From NCBI RefSeq assembly GCF_007860075.1, contig NZ_SJPP01000003.1, forward strand, positions 868,001 through 932,000: DNA of 64,000 nucleotides, read 5' to 3'. Source of the DNA: Symmachiella macrocystis (GTDB lineage Bacteria; Planctomycetota; Planctomycetia; Planctomycetales; Planctomycetaceae). A program made the position numbers and the translations under genes. Shown here piece after piece: positions 26,392 through 34,549 of the stretch (position 1 is its first letter; the number at the start of each line of letters is the position of its first letter). The notes beneath the pieces were generated by a model that was not told the origin of the DNA, did no database searches, and was given only the letters and a program-made list of their open reading frames with translations.

Positions 26392-26612
26392 GCCCAAAGA
26401 GGCAATCGGACGTAACTGCCAGATATTATAGCAACTTGCGATTTAGGCCAACCCGAAGGCGTTGTCGTAAAACCACACAACCCTATCCATGTCGAAAAAC
26501 CTCATTTGACGCAAACACTTACACTAATGCCACTTGCGTAAAACCATCTTGAAACACTGCCTCTCGGCGCGGAAAATGCGTAAAATAGCAAAAACAGGAG
26601 AACAACTATAAG

Positions 26613-26894
26613 ATGACTGGACACCCAAGATTGAACGATAAAGACACCGAGGAACTTCCTCGCGAACTACTGGAGCTGGGACGGCAAATCGCCAACCTGC
26701 CTAGCGAATACCAAGCCGATATGGGGCGGGTCTACGATCAGGTCGTCGACTCCGCACGCCGTCGCCGCCGTATCCTATCGCTGGTTCAAGAAGCCCTTTC
26801 GCAACTGCGTTTGGACATCAAATACCTGATGTTCGACCTGCAGGTCACTCGCGACGAGCGTGATGCGCTGCGTCAGGATTCTTCCGAAGACTAG
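26613..26894 (+). CDS. Small coiled-coil hypothetical protein
   Basis: A 93-residue charged protein (RELLELGRQIANLPSEYQAD, SARRRRRILSLVQEALSQLR, YLMFDLQVTRDERDALRQD). It is predicted almost wholly helical with heptad hydrophobic spacing and no membrane segment or cysteine. I recognise its type as a small conserved planctomycete protein without known function. AGGAG lies about twelve bases before the ATG. A stem-loop (26925-26941) follows its stop. Confidence 0.6.
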   Translation: MTGHPRLNDKDTEELPRELLELGRQIANLPSEYQADMGRVYDQVVDSARRRRRILSLVQEALSQLRLDIKYLMFDLQVTRDERDALRQDSSED

Positions 26895-26915
26895 TACATC
26901 GTCAAATTCTATAAC

Positions 26916-26941
26916 GTTGGGTGCCACTGGCTTTGCCAGTG
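26916..26941 (+). terminator. Stem-loop after the coiled-coil gene
   Basis: CACTGGC TTT GCCAGTG (26925-26941) is a 7-bp perfect hairpin 30 bases after the stop. GTTGGGTGC precedes it, a form I associate with a dispersed planctomycete repeat. There is no T-run, so termination is only possible. Confidence 0.35.
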
Positions 26942-27011
26942 TTCCGCAAGGATCGCCCTACCCCAATACATGAATCGTGACGCACCTGTCATGCCAGCGT
27001 CTGGCTGACGG

Positions 27012-27983
27012 TTAGTCGTCGTCAACCATTATCGGCGACGATTTCACGCTTGGGGCCTCCACGGGTCGCAGTCGCCAGAACTGCGCCAATATCGTGCCGG
27101 TGAGCATACACCCAAACGTATACAAAGCCGGTGGAATCATTGTGCTCGGTTCATCCGGATAGAGTTGGCTCGCCAAAACGGTTCCCAACCCGGCATTCTG
27201 CATGCCGACTTCCAGCGTCAGCGCCCGCCGCATCGGCTCACTGAACCGCAAGGCCTTGCCGCCGAGGAACCCCGCGGCATAACCGGCCACGTTGATCAGC
27301 AGCAGCGCGCCCCCCAATGTCGAAGCGTGCTCGGTGATGGCATCCCGCTTATTTGCGAACACAGCAGCGACGATCCACAGGATCGTTAAATTGGCAATCA
27401 CCGGTCCCAGCCATTGCATCACCGACTGAAATTTGGGCAACCGCCGACTGAGCAAATGCCCGATCACGACCGGCCCCACCACTTGATACAGTAACTTGAT
27501 CGAGACATCGACCGGGGAAACAGTGAGTGACTTGCCCAGAAACAACCAAAACGCTGCTGGCACAAATAGCGGAGACAACAGCGTCGCACTCGTGGTCAAG
27601 CTGACCGAATAGCTAACATTGCCTCCCGCGGCCAGGGTGAGCACGTTGGATGCCATTGCCCCCGGCACGCACCCCACAATGATCACGCCCACCATCAACT
27701 CCGGACCAAACCCAAACAACCGGCCGACTCCATAGGCGAATAGCGGCATGGTGGTGTATTGCAGCAGCGTCCCCTGTAAAACGGTCGGCCAATGCGCCGC
27801 AACATTCCGCACCTCGTCACTGGGCAACAGAGCCCCGATGGCAAACATCGTGACGATGATCAGGTAGGACAAATACGGCGTGCTTTCCACGAATGGATCA
27901 AACGACGTCGGCCCCCACTGCGGCCAAAAATAGGCCACTAAACAAAGCAGGCTCAACCAGGCCAAGAGATAACGTTGCAGCAT
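27012..27983 (-). CDS. Bile acid:sodium symporter (BASS) family transporter
   Basis: About 323 residues with nine or ten membrane helices. The family signatures are visible: ALLPSDEVRNVAAHWPTVLQ, GVIIVGCVPGAMASNVLTLA (the crossover helix with GCxPGxxxS), GGNVSYSVSLTTSATLLSPL, and LTLEVGMQNAGLGTVLASQL near the end (GMQNxGL). BASS proteins import organic anions such as pyruvate, bile acids or pantoate with sodium; the substrate here is unknown. I start at ATG 27983 (MLQRYLLAWLSLL), since the longer frame begins upstream of the palindrome repeat at 28011. It sits downstream of gatA on the same strand, over 170 bases away. Confidence 0.85.
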   Translation of the reverse strand: MLQRYLLAWLSLLCLVAYFWPQWGPTSFDPFVESTPYLSYLIIVTMFAIGALLPSDEVRNVAAHWPTVLQGTLLQYTTMPLFAYGVGRLFGFGPELMVGVIIVGCVPGAMASNVLTLAAGGNVSYSVSLTTSATLLSPLFVPAAFWLFLGKSLTVSPVDVSIKLLYQVVGPVVIGHLLSRRLPKFQSVMQWLGPVIANLTILWIVAAVFANKRDAITEHASTLGGALLLINVAGYAAGFLGGKALRFSEPMRRALTLEVGMQNAGLGTVLASQLYPDEPSTMIPPALYTFGCMLTGTILAQFWRLRPVEAPSVKSSPIMVDDD

Positions 27984-28010
27984 ATGACGTCCAATACGAT
28001 CAACAACAAT

Positions 28011-28036
28011 GTAGGGTGCGTCGCGACGCACCTTTC
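28011..28036. repeat. Second perfect copy of the GGTGCGTCGCGACGCACC palindrome
   Basis: Identical over 26 bases to 23125-23150 (palindromic core 28015-28032). It lies between gatA and the BASS gene, 28 bases upstream of the transporter start. Confidence 0.75.
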
Positions 28037-28163
28037 TAGGCAGGACGTTTGACTGAAAAGCAGAAAACAAATCTCACGCAACGGCCAGTCATGCTGCATG
28101 TTGTAATCACGACTGCTTCAACAACGCTTCAGCATGGTGATGATGCAACCCGCATCCGCTGCG

Positions 28164-29639
28164 CTACGATGATTGCCCGGCCAGCGGAGCGCGTTGTGTG
28201 TGCCAGTTGGTTTCGCGTTCAAACATGCGTGCGGCGCGCAATACGCGATCTTCTTCCAGCGGTGGAGCTAAGACTTGCAGCCCGATCGGCAGTCCGTCTG
28301 AACTCATGCCTGCAGGAATCGAAATGCCCGGCAAACCGGCCAGATTGGCGCTCAGTGTATAAATGTCCGACAAATACATTCCCAACGGATCATCGTCGTG
28401 CGCACCTAACTTAAATGCGGGGGTCGGCGACACAGGTGAGACAATCACATCGACGTCCTGAAACGCCGTATCAAAGTCCTCACGGATCAACCGCCGCACT
28501 TTGAGCGCCTTGAGATAATACGCATCGTAGTAGCCTGCCGAGAGTGCATAGGTCCCTAACATCACCCTCCGTTTGACTTCATGCCCAAAGCCCTCGCCAC
28601 GGCTGGCGGAAAACATGTCGATCATGTTTTCAAACGACTCGGCCCGATGCCCGTAGTGCACGCCGTCATACCGCGCCAAATTGCTCGATGCTTCCGACGG
28701 AGCAATCAGGTAGTAGACCGAGACAGCATACTTCGAGTGCGGCAAACTGATCTCGCGCAGCTCTGCTCCCTGCGATTCGTAGACCCCTAACGCGTTATTG
28801 ATTGCTGTTTCGACTTCAGGATCAAGACCGTCGACAAAGTGTTCTTTAGCGACGCCGATCTTCAACCCGGCCAACGGTTCCTCGACTGTTTTGCTATACG
28901 GGTGAACCGGTGTGTCGATGCAGGTCGAGTCGCGATTGTCATACCCGGACATCGCTTCGAGCAACAACGCTGCTCCGGCGGTATCGTTAGCGAACGGGCC
29001 GATTTGATCCAGCGAACTAGCAAAGGCCACCAATCCGTAGCGAGAAATCCGGCCGTAGGTCGGTTTCATGCCAACCACGCCGCAGAATCCTGCCGGTTGA
29101 CGAATCGATCCGCCGGTGTCGGTCCCAACCGCCAGCGGCGCCATCTGAGCTGCCACTGCCGCCGCCGAACCTCCACTTGATCCTCCCGGCGCTCGCTCAA
29201 GATTCCAGGGATTGCGAGTCGCACCGAAAGACGAATGCTCGGTCGACGATCCCATGGCAAATTCATCCATGTTCGTCTTGCCGATCAGCACCGCACCGGC
29301 GTTACGCAACAACGTCACCGCATGCGCATCGTAAGGAGGAACATAGTTCGCCAACATCTTGCTGCAACAAGTTGTCGGCACACCCCGCGTGCACATGATG
29401 TCTTTGACCGCCACAGGCAATCCTGCTAGCAGCCCCAGTTTCTCCCCAGCTTGCCGCTGACGATCGACCTCCCGCGCCGCTTCGAGTGCTGCGTCACGGT
29501 CGACATGCACAAACGACTTCACGTCTTCGTCGTGCGCGGCGATCACGTCCAAATAGGCGGTCGTCACTTCTTCGCTGCTGGTATCCCCCCGCTCCATCCG
29601 TGCAAGAAGTTCCGCGGCGGTCGCACCGACAATCGACAT
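28164..29639 (-). CDS. gatA: Aspartyl/glutamyl-tRNA amidotransferase subunit A
   Basis: About 491 residues of the amidase-signature family, of normal GatA length. The glycine/serine-rich signature APGGSSGGSAAAVA and AVGTDTGGSIRQPAG hold the cis-Ser and the nucleophilic Ser; AVKDI supplies the catalytic Lys. GMKPTYGRISRYGLVAFASS is diagnostic for GatA. It hydrolyses glutamine to supply ammonia for converting Glu-tRNA(Gln) or Asp-tRNA(Asn) in the GatCAB complex. gatC lies immediately upstream on the same strand; gatB is not in the window. ATG 29639 is preferred to an earlier in-frame start because the protein then begins MSIVGATAAEL. Confidence 0.95.
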   Translation of the reverse strand: MSIVGATAAELLARMERGDTSSEEVTTAYLDVIAAHDEDVKSFVHVDRDAALEAAREVDRQRQAGEKLGLLAGLPVAVKDIMCTRGVPTTCCSKMLANYVPPYDAHAVTLLRNAGAVLIGKTNMDEFAMGSSTEHSSFGATRNPWNLERAPGGSSGGSAAAVAAQMAPLAVGTDTGGSIRQPAGFCGVVGMKPTYGRISRYGLVAFASSLDQIGPFANDTAGAALLLEAMSGYDNRDSTCIDTPVHPYSKTVEEPLAGLKIGVAKEHFVDGLDPEVETAINNALGVYESQGAELREISLPHSKYAVSVYYLIAPSEASSNLARYDGVHYGHRAESFENMIDMFSASRGEGFGHEVKRRVMLGTYALSAGYYDAYYLKALKVRRLIREDFDTAFQDVDVIVSPVSPTPAFKLGAHDDDPLGMYLSDIYTLSANLAGLPGISIPAGMSSDGLPIGLQVLAPPLEEDRVLRAARMFERETNWHTQRAPLAGQSS

Positions 29640-29730
29640 GGCTGTAGGTCTCGAATGGGGAGTGATGATTTGACCCGCGAAGATTTTTGCAGTTCTCTGG
29701 CGCAAGCCCACCGCAAAAATCCGACCGCGG

Positions 29731-30030
29731 CTAAGACCCTTCCAGAATCTGCGGAACGTGGAAGTAACGACCGTCCGACTTTGGGGCGTTGGCCAACGCT
29801 TCGTCCCGCGGCAGGGATTCGCGGATTTCGTCTGTGCGAAAAACGTTCTTCAATTCGATCGCATGAACCATCGGCTCGACATCTTCGGTGTCCAGCTCGT
29901 TCAATTGATCCATGTGCCCCAGGATTTGCGCCAACTCGGAGGTGAGGCTATCCAGTTCCGCGTCGCTCAATTTCAGCCGCGCTAGAACAGCCACCCGCTG
30001 GATTTCATCACGTGTCAATTCAGTCGTCAT
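29731..30030 (-). CDS. gatC: Aspartyl/glutamyl-tRNA amidotransferase subunit C
   Basis: A 99-residue protein of typical GatC length. It has ELTRDEIQRVAVLARLKLSD at the N terminus, TSELAQILGHMDQLNELDT in the middle and the hallmark end DGRYFHVPQILEGS. GatC wraps GatA and stabilises the GatCAB complex. It is placed 91 bases upstream of gatA and 78 bases downstream of rpmB on the same strand, so the three may form one transcript. Confidence 0.95.
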   Translation of the reverse strand: MTTELTRDEIQRVAVLARLKLSDAELDSLTSELAQILGHMDQLNELDTEDVEPMVHAIELKNVFRTDEIRESLPRDEALANAPKSDGRYFHVPQILEGS

Positions 30031-30108
30031 GATCGTGCCAGAGCGTTCTCAGGAGACGCGCAGCGACAAGCTGGCAGGGTCTCCACCAGCATATCACGCC
30101 GCTCAGGT

Positions 30109-30369
30109 TTATTTTTCAGGAAGTGTAAACAACTTCCGCACGACTGCTTTTTGCACACGTCCGCCACGGATGCACTGCACGCAGACCCGCTTAGAGACAG
30201 TCCCGCCACCCTCTTGCACGCGAATTTTCTGCAGATTTGGCTTGAACAACCGCCGCGAAATACCCGTCGTTTGGCGTCCGTTTCCGCCCAGATACTTAGC
30301 CTTACCCCGTTGCGTCACCGAATTGCCCTTTTGGGCGGTCTTGCCGCAAACTTCACAACTCGCACTCAT
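30109..30369 (-). CDS. rpmB: Ribosomal protein bL28
   Basis: An 86-residue large-subunit protein. It shows CEVCGKTAQKGNSVTQRGK, NGRQTTGISRRLFKPNLQKI and RVCVQCIRGGRVQK. Two CxxC pairs (near 5-8 and 66-69) mark the zinc-binding C+ form of bL28. Length fits the family when extended versions are included. It heads the gatC-gatA strand. Confidence 0.95.
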   Translation of the reverse strand: MSASCEVCGKTAQKGNSVTQRGKAKYLGGNGRQTTGISRRLFKPNLQKIRVQEGGGTVSKRVCVQCIRGGRVQKAVVRKLFTLPEK

Positions 30370-30681
30370 GACGATAATCCTTACGTTTGTTTACATTTAT
30401 GTCGTACCGGGCACGGGACAAGTATAATCAGCCTCACCTTGATTGCAAGCGGTCGCTGACACACTTTTGAGGGCTATTTTCGACACTTAGCCCTCTCTCA
30501 ATCGCCCCTCTGCACGAATCCGACATTCATCCCGCCACGGGGCGGCTGGCCGGGTACCGCCCACTCCTCATCTCCGGCAATTCGGCCAAGATCGGGAATT
30601 CTCCAACGCCTTGGCCTGATATTGCCTCTTCGCCCTACCACTCATCCACCGATCGAGGGCCAAATTTTTCCAAAATTGGTC

Positions 30682-30710
30682 TTGTCTCAATTCGTCGCAG
30701 GGTATATATA
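30682..30710 (+). promoter_or_regulatory. Putative sigma-70 promoter for the csrA leader
   Basis: TTGTCT (30682-30687), a 17-base spacer and TATATA (30705-30710) fit a housekeeping promoter about 350 bases upstream of csrA. Transcription from here would give a leader of roughly 340 bases. The stretch 30430-30680 has no gene I can support. Confidence 0.4.
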
Positions 30711-30928
30711 CACTCGTCCAGTGACGCAAGTGTGATCCACTCGGAAAGAACTGGTTTTAGGATAAGCTTTTCTTTGCGGATTGCAAGATTTGCGTTGCGA
30801 ATTGCAAGACCTCCCAGAACGTTGGTTGAGTGGCCCAGAGCGGGAATAAAATTCTTCAGAATTTCATATTCCGTAAACTACCACTTAACATACGGTTGTA
30901 GTATCTCAAAAATATGGGAGGACGAGGG

Positions 30929-31066
30929 ATGAACTCCTCTGGCACACAGTTCGCTGATGCAAAGGATTGCCTGAAGCATTCGGCCGATTGGGGCCATTGC
31001 ATTCAATTAGTTGTCCCGCGTTTGACCAAACGCGATCCACCAAAAATAGGAGGGGAGCGATGCTAG
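30929..31066 (+). CDS. Small upstream ORF overlapping csrA
   Basis: A 45-codon frame from ATG 30929 (MNSSGTQFADAKDCLKH) to TAG 31064-31066, overlapping the csrA start by seven bases. GGAGGA lies six bases before the ATG, an unusually good ribosome site; an in-frame ATG also occurs at 30914. The end reads PPKIGGERC. It has no recognisable domain. The overlap suggests translational coupling to csrA or an attenuating leader peptide, not a functional enzyme. Confidence 0.45.
   Translation: MNSSGTQFADAKDCLKHSADWGHCIQLVVPRLTKRDPPKIGGERC
31017..31034 (+). promoter_or_regulatory. Leader hairpin upstream of the csrA ribosome site
   Basis: CGCGTTT and AAACGCG pair around a GACC loop, ending 14 bases before AGGAGG. 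CsrA recognises GGA motifs near ribosome sites, and AGGAGG plus the GGA repeats at 30917-30922 would be natural targets for autoregulation. Confidence 0.4.
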
Positions 31067-31263
31067 TACTTGCCAGAAAACGGAACGAATCGATACAGAT
31101 TGGAGATGACATTGTCGTCAAAGTGATCCAGTGTGGCCGCGGAGTTGTGCGACTGGGGATTGAAGCCCCGGGCCACATTCGTGTCCTTCGCTCGGAACTG
31201 GCTGAGACGTTTCTCGAAGAAGCCTACACCGGGAAATCGGTAGCCGGCGCCTTCACTGCTTAA
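31060..31263 (+). CDS. csrA: Carbon storage regulator (post-transcriptional regulator)
   Basis: A 67-residue protein: MLVLARKRNESIQIGDDIVV, IQCGRGVVRLGIEAPGHIRV, LRSELAETFLEEA. It matches CsrA/RsmA in the N-terminal strand MLVLxRKxxExIxIGD, which includes the RNA-contacting Arg, and in the VRLGIEAP core. CsrA is a dimer that binds GGA motifs in mRNA leaders to repress or activate translation. AGGAGG lies five bases before the ATG. The usual C-terminal acidic tail is short. Confidence 0.95.
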   Translation: MLVLARKRNESIQIGDDIVVKVIQCGRGVVRLGIEAPGHIRVLRSELAETFLEEAYTGKSVAGAFTA

Positions 31264-31268
31264 GACCC

Positions 31269-31344
31269 GTTTCAAAACCCGGTTGCGATGGTTCTAGAAA
31301 CTTGCAAAACCGTGCCAGCAAAGCACGTCAGAGGGTTTTGAAAC
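31269..31344. repeat. Dispersed GTTTCAAAACCC-ended element, copy B
   Basis: Perfect 12-bp inverted ends GTTTCAAAACCC and GGGTTTTGAAAC bound a 76-bp element. The interior, including CGTCAGAGGG, resembles copy A (18208-18290). It begins five bases after csrA's stop, so it may be transcribed as the end of the csrA mRNA. Confidence 0.7.
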
Positions 31345-31359
31345 GACTTGTAAGACTTT

Positions 31360-31446
31360 CCCGTTGCCGCAACATTCCAAACGCTGGAAAACGTCAGCGG
31401 CAACGGGCCGACATTTCAAGTTGCCGTGCCATACGGCGGCGGCAAC
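31360..31446. other. Nested hairpins of GTTGCCG/CGGCAAC units
   Basis: CCCGTTGCCGC (31360-31370) pairs perfectly with GCGGCAACGGG (31397-31407). The loop carries an inner TTCCA/TGGAA stem (31375-31379 and 31385-31389). A second pair GTTGCCG (31420-31426) and CGGCAAC (31440-31446) follows. The region could encode a structured RNA or be a repeat. The remainder of 31447-31653 holds nothing recognised. Confidence 0.45.
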
Positions 31447-31653
31447 GTCCTCGGGGAATCCTGACCCAGACCTACCTCCAAGACGATATTCTTCCCCACG
31501 ACGTTGTCAGCCGCCCATGCTTTTCCACGAGCCGCATGCACCGACCGGCACGCCGGTAAAACGCTACGTCGGCATGTCTATAGAGTAGAGGTGCATCTAA
31601 AAGCAGTCACCGCTACCGGTACGAAATTCCCCTCAGGGATTACGCCACGTCTG

Positions 31654-31863
31654 CTAATAGCAGTTGCCAAACGGCACGCACTCCCGGCAACCACACTCCC
31701 GGCAATACCAGTAGTAGACATTGTCGAAATGGATGTTGTCGTTGACACAGTCATTGAAGTCGTCGACTTCCTGGTAATAGGCGTTGCTCAACGGGCCGCT
31801 GCTACAGCCCGGAACTGCCACCAGTAGTAATGCTGCGAATGCCAGCGCCAAAAAGTGACGCAT
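31654..31863 (-). CDS. Small cysteine-rich lipoprotein
   Basis: A 69-residue protein with a lipoprotein signal (LALAFAALLLVAVPGCSS; Cys20 is the lipid site). The mature part ends in a cysteine-rich tail, YWYCRECGCRECVPFGNCY, which contains two CREC repeats and could bind metal or form disulfides. The family is unknown to me. ATG 31863 has GGGGAG upstream. It is just downstream of the 42-residue membrane protein on the same strand. Confidence 0.65.
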   Translation of the reverse strand: MRHFLALAFAALLLVAVPGCSSGPLSNAYYQEVDDFNDCVNDNIHFDNVYYWYCRECGCRECVPFGNCY

Positions 31864-32012
31864 GCTGCCGTCTCCCCCCAGAGTGCCGAAAATGCAAGTT
31901 CTGCTGGGGATATCGACTATTAGGGACGCGCGGCTTAACGCAGTCTTGCAATGATTTGGCTGCGTCGACTGAATTGCAAATCCTACAACCCACGAACCGG
32001 ATGAACGACCGT

Positions 32013-32141
32013 CTACTTCACGCGGGTGATTGCCCATCCGACCAGAATGAGCGCAATCACAACGTGGCCGTAATCCTGCAAGGTCATTGTCTGCAGGAGA
32101 TCCAGCATTTGAGTCACGTAATGGTCGGCGAAACGTTTCAT
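32013..32141 (-). CDS. Tiny membrane protein (42 residues)
   Basis: The frame from ATG 32141 encodes MKRFADHYVTQMLDLLQTMT followed by LQDYGHVVIALILVGWAITR and ends VK. It has a hydrophilic amphipathic start and one membrane segment (VVIALILVGWAI). Positive residues lie at both ends. No family is recognised. It is followed on the same strand by the cysteine-rich lipoprotein at 31863. Confidence 0.5.
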   Translation of the reverse strand: MKRFADHYVTQMLDLLQTMTLQDYGHVVIALILVGWAITRVK

Positions 32142-32370
32142 GAGTGCTCTCGGGGCGATTCAAGCTCCGGACAGAGAAACAGAGAAAACGAACGGTCTCA
32201 AGGATTTCGTCAAACATAGCCCAGAACCCCTATCGCGGCCAATTCCGCAGTTGGCAAATCAAGCAACGGCGACAATTCAACGGGAGGAGCGACGACGTGT
32301 TCCCATTGAACGGGTTGTACGCGAGATTCTGGCAAAGCACGAAGCGAACGGTGGCACATTGACATTTTGA
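32140..32370 (+). CDS. Possible small protein, low confidence
   Basis: A 76-residue frame with a protein-like end RVPIERVVREILAKHEANGG followed by TLTF. Its start overlaps the divergent 42-residue gene, and no ribosome site is good. Another frame covers nearly the same bases. Codon usage cannot decide it by eye. I list it because the C-terminal amphipathic helix looks real. Confidence 0.3.
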   Translation: MSALGAIQAPDRETEKTNGLKDFVKHSPEPLSRPIPQLANQATATIQREERRRVPIERVVREILAKHEANGGTLTF

Positions 32371-32564
32371 GAGGGAGCCATTAACCTCACCGACGACTGA
32401 TGTCGATGACAACAAATACCTTATGAGATGATCCAGCAGCGGCAACGCCGGCAGTTGAGTGCCGCTTGAAAACACCCCGGTCAACGAACGGAGACTATTC
32501 TGGACCGGTCCTCCAACTTCGTCGACGGCTTGCCGTTTTGAGCTCGCCAAAGTGAGATTTAGTT

Positions 32565-33587
32565 ATGCGTCTTATGATCATTCAGCGTTCGTTTTTTTTG
32601 GTGGCTGGCTTATTGGCATGCACAGCCACGGCCACAGCTCAAAGCCCTGGGTGGGCTGAAGCGATGTTCGAAGAAAAAAACCACGACTTTGGTGTGATCG
32701 CTCGTGGCGCGGAAGCTACCTACCGGTTCAAAATCACCAACAACACCAACCAGCAAGTCCATATTGCCAACACGCGAACGACCTGCGGATGCACAGCTGC
32801 ACGCCCCAGTCGCGACCTGTTGGAAAGCGGCGAAACCGCTTACATCGAAGTCTCGATGAACACACGGAAATTCACACGTAAAAAAGACTCCAACCTGATC
32901 GTCACATTTGATACGCCGTCTTATGCCGAAGTCCGTTTGCCGATCTCAGCCTACATTCGGACAGACGTCGTCCTGACGCCGGGCATGGTGAACTTTGGCG
33001 CCGTCGCCAAAGGAACAGCCACACAAAAGGTAATCGACATTGCCTACGCCGGACGTGACGATTGGAAAATTCTGAAAGTCGAAACCAAAAACCCAAACAT
33101 CACTGCCAAAGCCATTGAAAAAGAACGCAATGCGGGACGCGTGAAATACGATCTGGTGGTCGATCTCAAAGGTGATGCCCCTGTCGGTGATCTCCGCAAT
33201 CAACTTTTCCTGATTACGGACGACACGAACAGCCCGCGCGTGCCGGTGTTGATCGAAGGGCGGGTAGAAGCGGAAATTACAATCACGCCCCGCGCCGTTT
33301 CTTTTGGCGTCTTGACCGCCGGCGGAAACAAGAAAACCGTGAACGTTGTTTTACGCGGACGCAAACCGTTTACTATCGAGAAAATCGAAAGCGAATCGGG
33401 TAACGCCGCCTATCAAGTTCAACTTCCCAAAACGACTAAGCCGGTTCATGTGTTGCCGCTGTCATTCGTTCCTTCGAACAAGCCCGGCAAGTTCGCCGAG
33501 ACGTTCACCGTGACGATCAAAGGCATGCCCGAACCGATCCAATTCACTGCCCGCGGCGAGATCGCCGCGGCGACGGCCGAAAAATAG
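32565..33587 (+). CDS. Secreted DUF1573 protein
   Basis: A 340-residue protein with a signal peptide (FFLVAGLLACTATATAQS). The first mature domain matches DUF1573: FEEKNHDFGVIARGAEATYR, FKITNNTNQQVHIANTRTTC and GCTAARPSRDLLESGETAYI, with the characteristic TTCGCT. Two further Ig-like repeats follow (VNFGAVAKGTATQKVIDIAY, VSFGVLTAGGNKKTVNVVLR). DUF1573 proteins are predicted immunoglobulin-like secreted proteins common in planctomycetes and Bacteroidetes, without known enzymatic role. It ends at 33587 facing the sigma-factor gene. Confidence 0.85.
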   Translation: MRLMIIQRSFFLVAGLLACTATATAQSPGWAEAMFEEKNHDFGVIARGAEATYRFKITNNTNQQVHIANTRTTCGCTAARPSRDLLESGETAYIEVSMNTRKFTRKKDSNLIVTFDTPSYAEVRLPISAYIRTDVVLTPGMVNFGAVAKGTATQKVIDIAYAGRDDWKILKVETKNPNITAKAIEKERNAGRVKYDLVVDLKGDAPVGDLRNQLFLITDDTNSPRVPVLIEGRVEAEITITPRAVSFGVLTAGGNKKTVNVVLRGRKPFTIEKIESESGNAAYQVQLPKTTKPVHVLPLSFVPSNKPGKFAETFTVTIKGMPEPIQFTARGEIAAATAEK

Positions 33588-33687
33588 GCCGCTACTGAAA
33601 CTACTTTTTCGCTGCCTTGATTCCCGCAAAGGACGCCAGAGAAGGATTCTCCGGGTGGTCCGTCCCTTACGGTTCTCAATAAGATAC

Positions 33688-33721
33688 CAATGCCCCGCCG
33701 AAACGTTTCGGCGGGGCATTG
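33688..33721. terminator. Perfect 34-bp palindrome between convergent genes
   Basis: CAATGCCCCGCCGAAAC followed by its exact reverse complement forms a 17-bp perfect hairpin. It lies between the DUF1573 gene (stop 33587) and the sigma-factor gene (stop 33773). Its position suits a bidirectional terminator; there is no clear T-run on either side. Confidence 0.7.
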
Positions 33722-33772
33722 GGCGTTTACGGGCCTCGGTGAATTGCGGTGAGCGAGCTTTCTATGCTGTCG

Positions 33773-34549
33773 TTATTCCCCCCGCCGTCGCCGCAAAGCT
33801 GAGCGGCAGTAGGGGTCGAGTTCCAATTCGACCAACTCGTTCTCCAACTCATCCAGACGCGGATCGTGCAGTGATTTCGAGACCTCATCAAGCAGCATTT
33901 CGGCGAATTTGTCGCGAGCACGCTGCAGCGTCTTTCGCATGCCCGCCGCAGTGAATACGGGTCGTTCTCCCTGCATTCGCACGTTGAGTTGTTCAGCGGC
34001 GGCGGTTGAAGTGAGCTGAGGATGCTCGGTCTGGAATTTTAACACCACGTAGTAACGGCGTCCCTTGCGGCGATCCCCCTCTTCGAGTTGTAGCCACGTC
34101 CGCGACAACAATTCGTTCCGCCAGGTCCGGGTGAATTCTGCTTCGAGCGCAGCTGCGGGATTTTTGAATTCGCTCGGTTCAGTTTGAATGCTGCCCGGTT
34201 TTTTGCTGAGCTTGCGGCGGTACTCGATCACAAGATTGATCAGTGCCGATTTTAGATACGCCCGAAAGCGCCCCCGCGATTGGTCCGCATTACGAAACGA
34301 TCCCTTGGAAATCCGCAGCGCGAATTCTTGAAACAATTCATCCGCGGCATCGGGATCGCGGACCGCGCCGAGCAAATAGCGATAGACGGCACGCGAATAC
34401 TGATCGAAAAACGTTTGAATCGCCCGCTTGTGTCCGATTTCGGCGCCGCGACTGGCGTCCAAAATCATCTTCCAATCGGTTTCGATCTGACTCAATCGAG
34501 CGTCGAATTCGTCCGGTTTCATGCGTAGCAACCGATCGTGTTGGCCCAT
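33773..34549 (-). CDS. ECF-type RNA polymerase sigma factor
   Basis: About 258 residues. Region 2 reads AIQTFFDQYSRAVYRYLLGA, VRDPDAADELFQEFALRISK and GSFRNADQSRGRFRAYLKSA, and LINLVIEYRRK ends it. The DADELFQEF-type core-binding motif and FRAYLK are typical of the planctomycete ECF groups. Region 4 is weaker: SRTWLQLEEGDRRKGRRYY, LTSTAAAEQLNVRM and GMRKTLQRARDKFAEML make a helix-turn-helix. A charged C-terminal extension follows. No anti-sigma gene lies beside it. ATG 34549 is preferred to the longer frame starting at 34681. Confidence 0.82.
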   Translation of the reverse strand: MGQHDRLLRMKPDEFDARLSQIETDWKMILDASRGAEIGHKRAIQTFFDQYSRAVYRYLLGAVRDPDAADELFQEFALRISKGSFRNADQSRGRFRAYLKSALINLVIEYRRKLSKKPGSIQTEPSEFKNPAAALEAEFTRTWRNELLSRTWLQLEEGDRRKGRRYYVVLKFQTEHPQLTSTAAAEQLNVRMQGERPVFTAAGMRKTLQRARDKFAEMLLDEVSKSLHDPRLDELENELVELELDPYCRSALRRRRGE

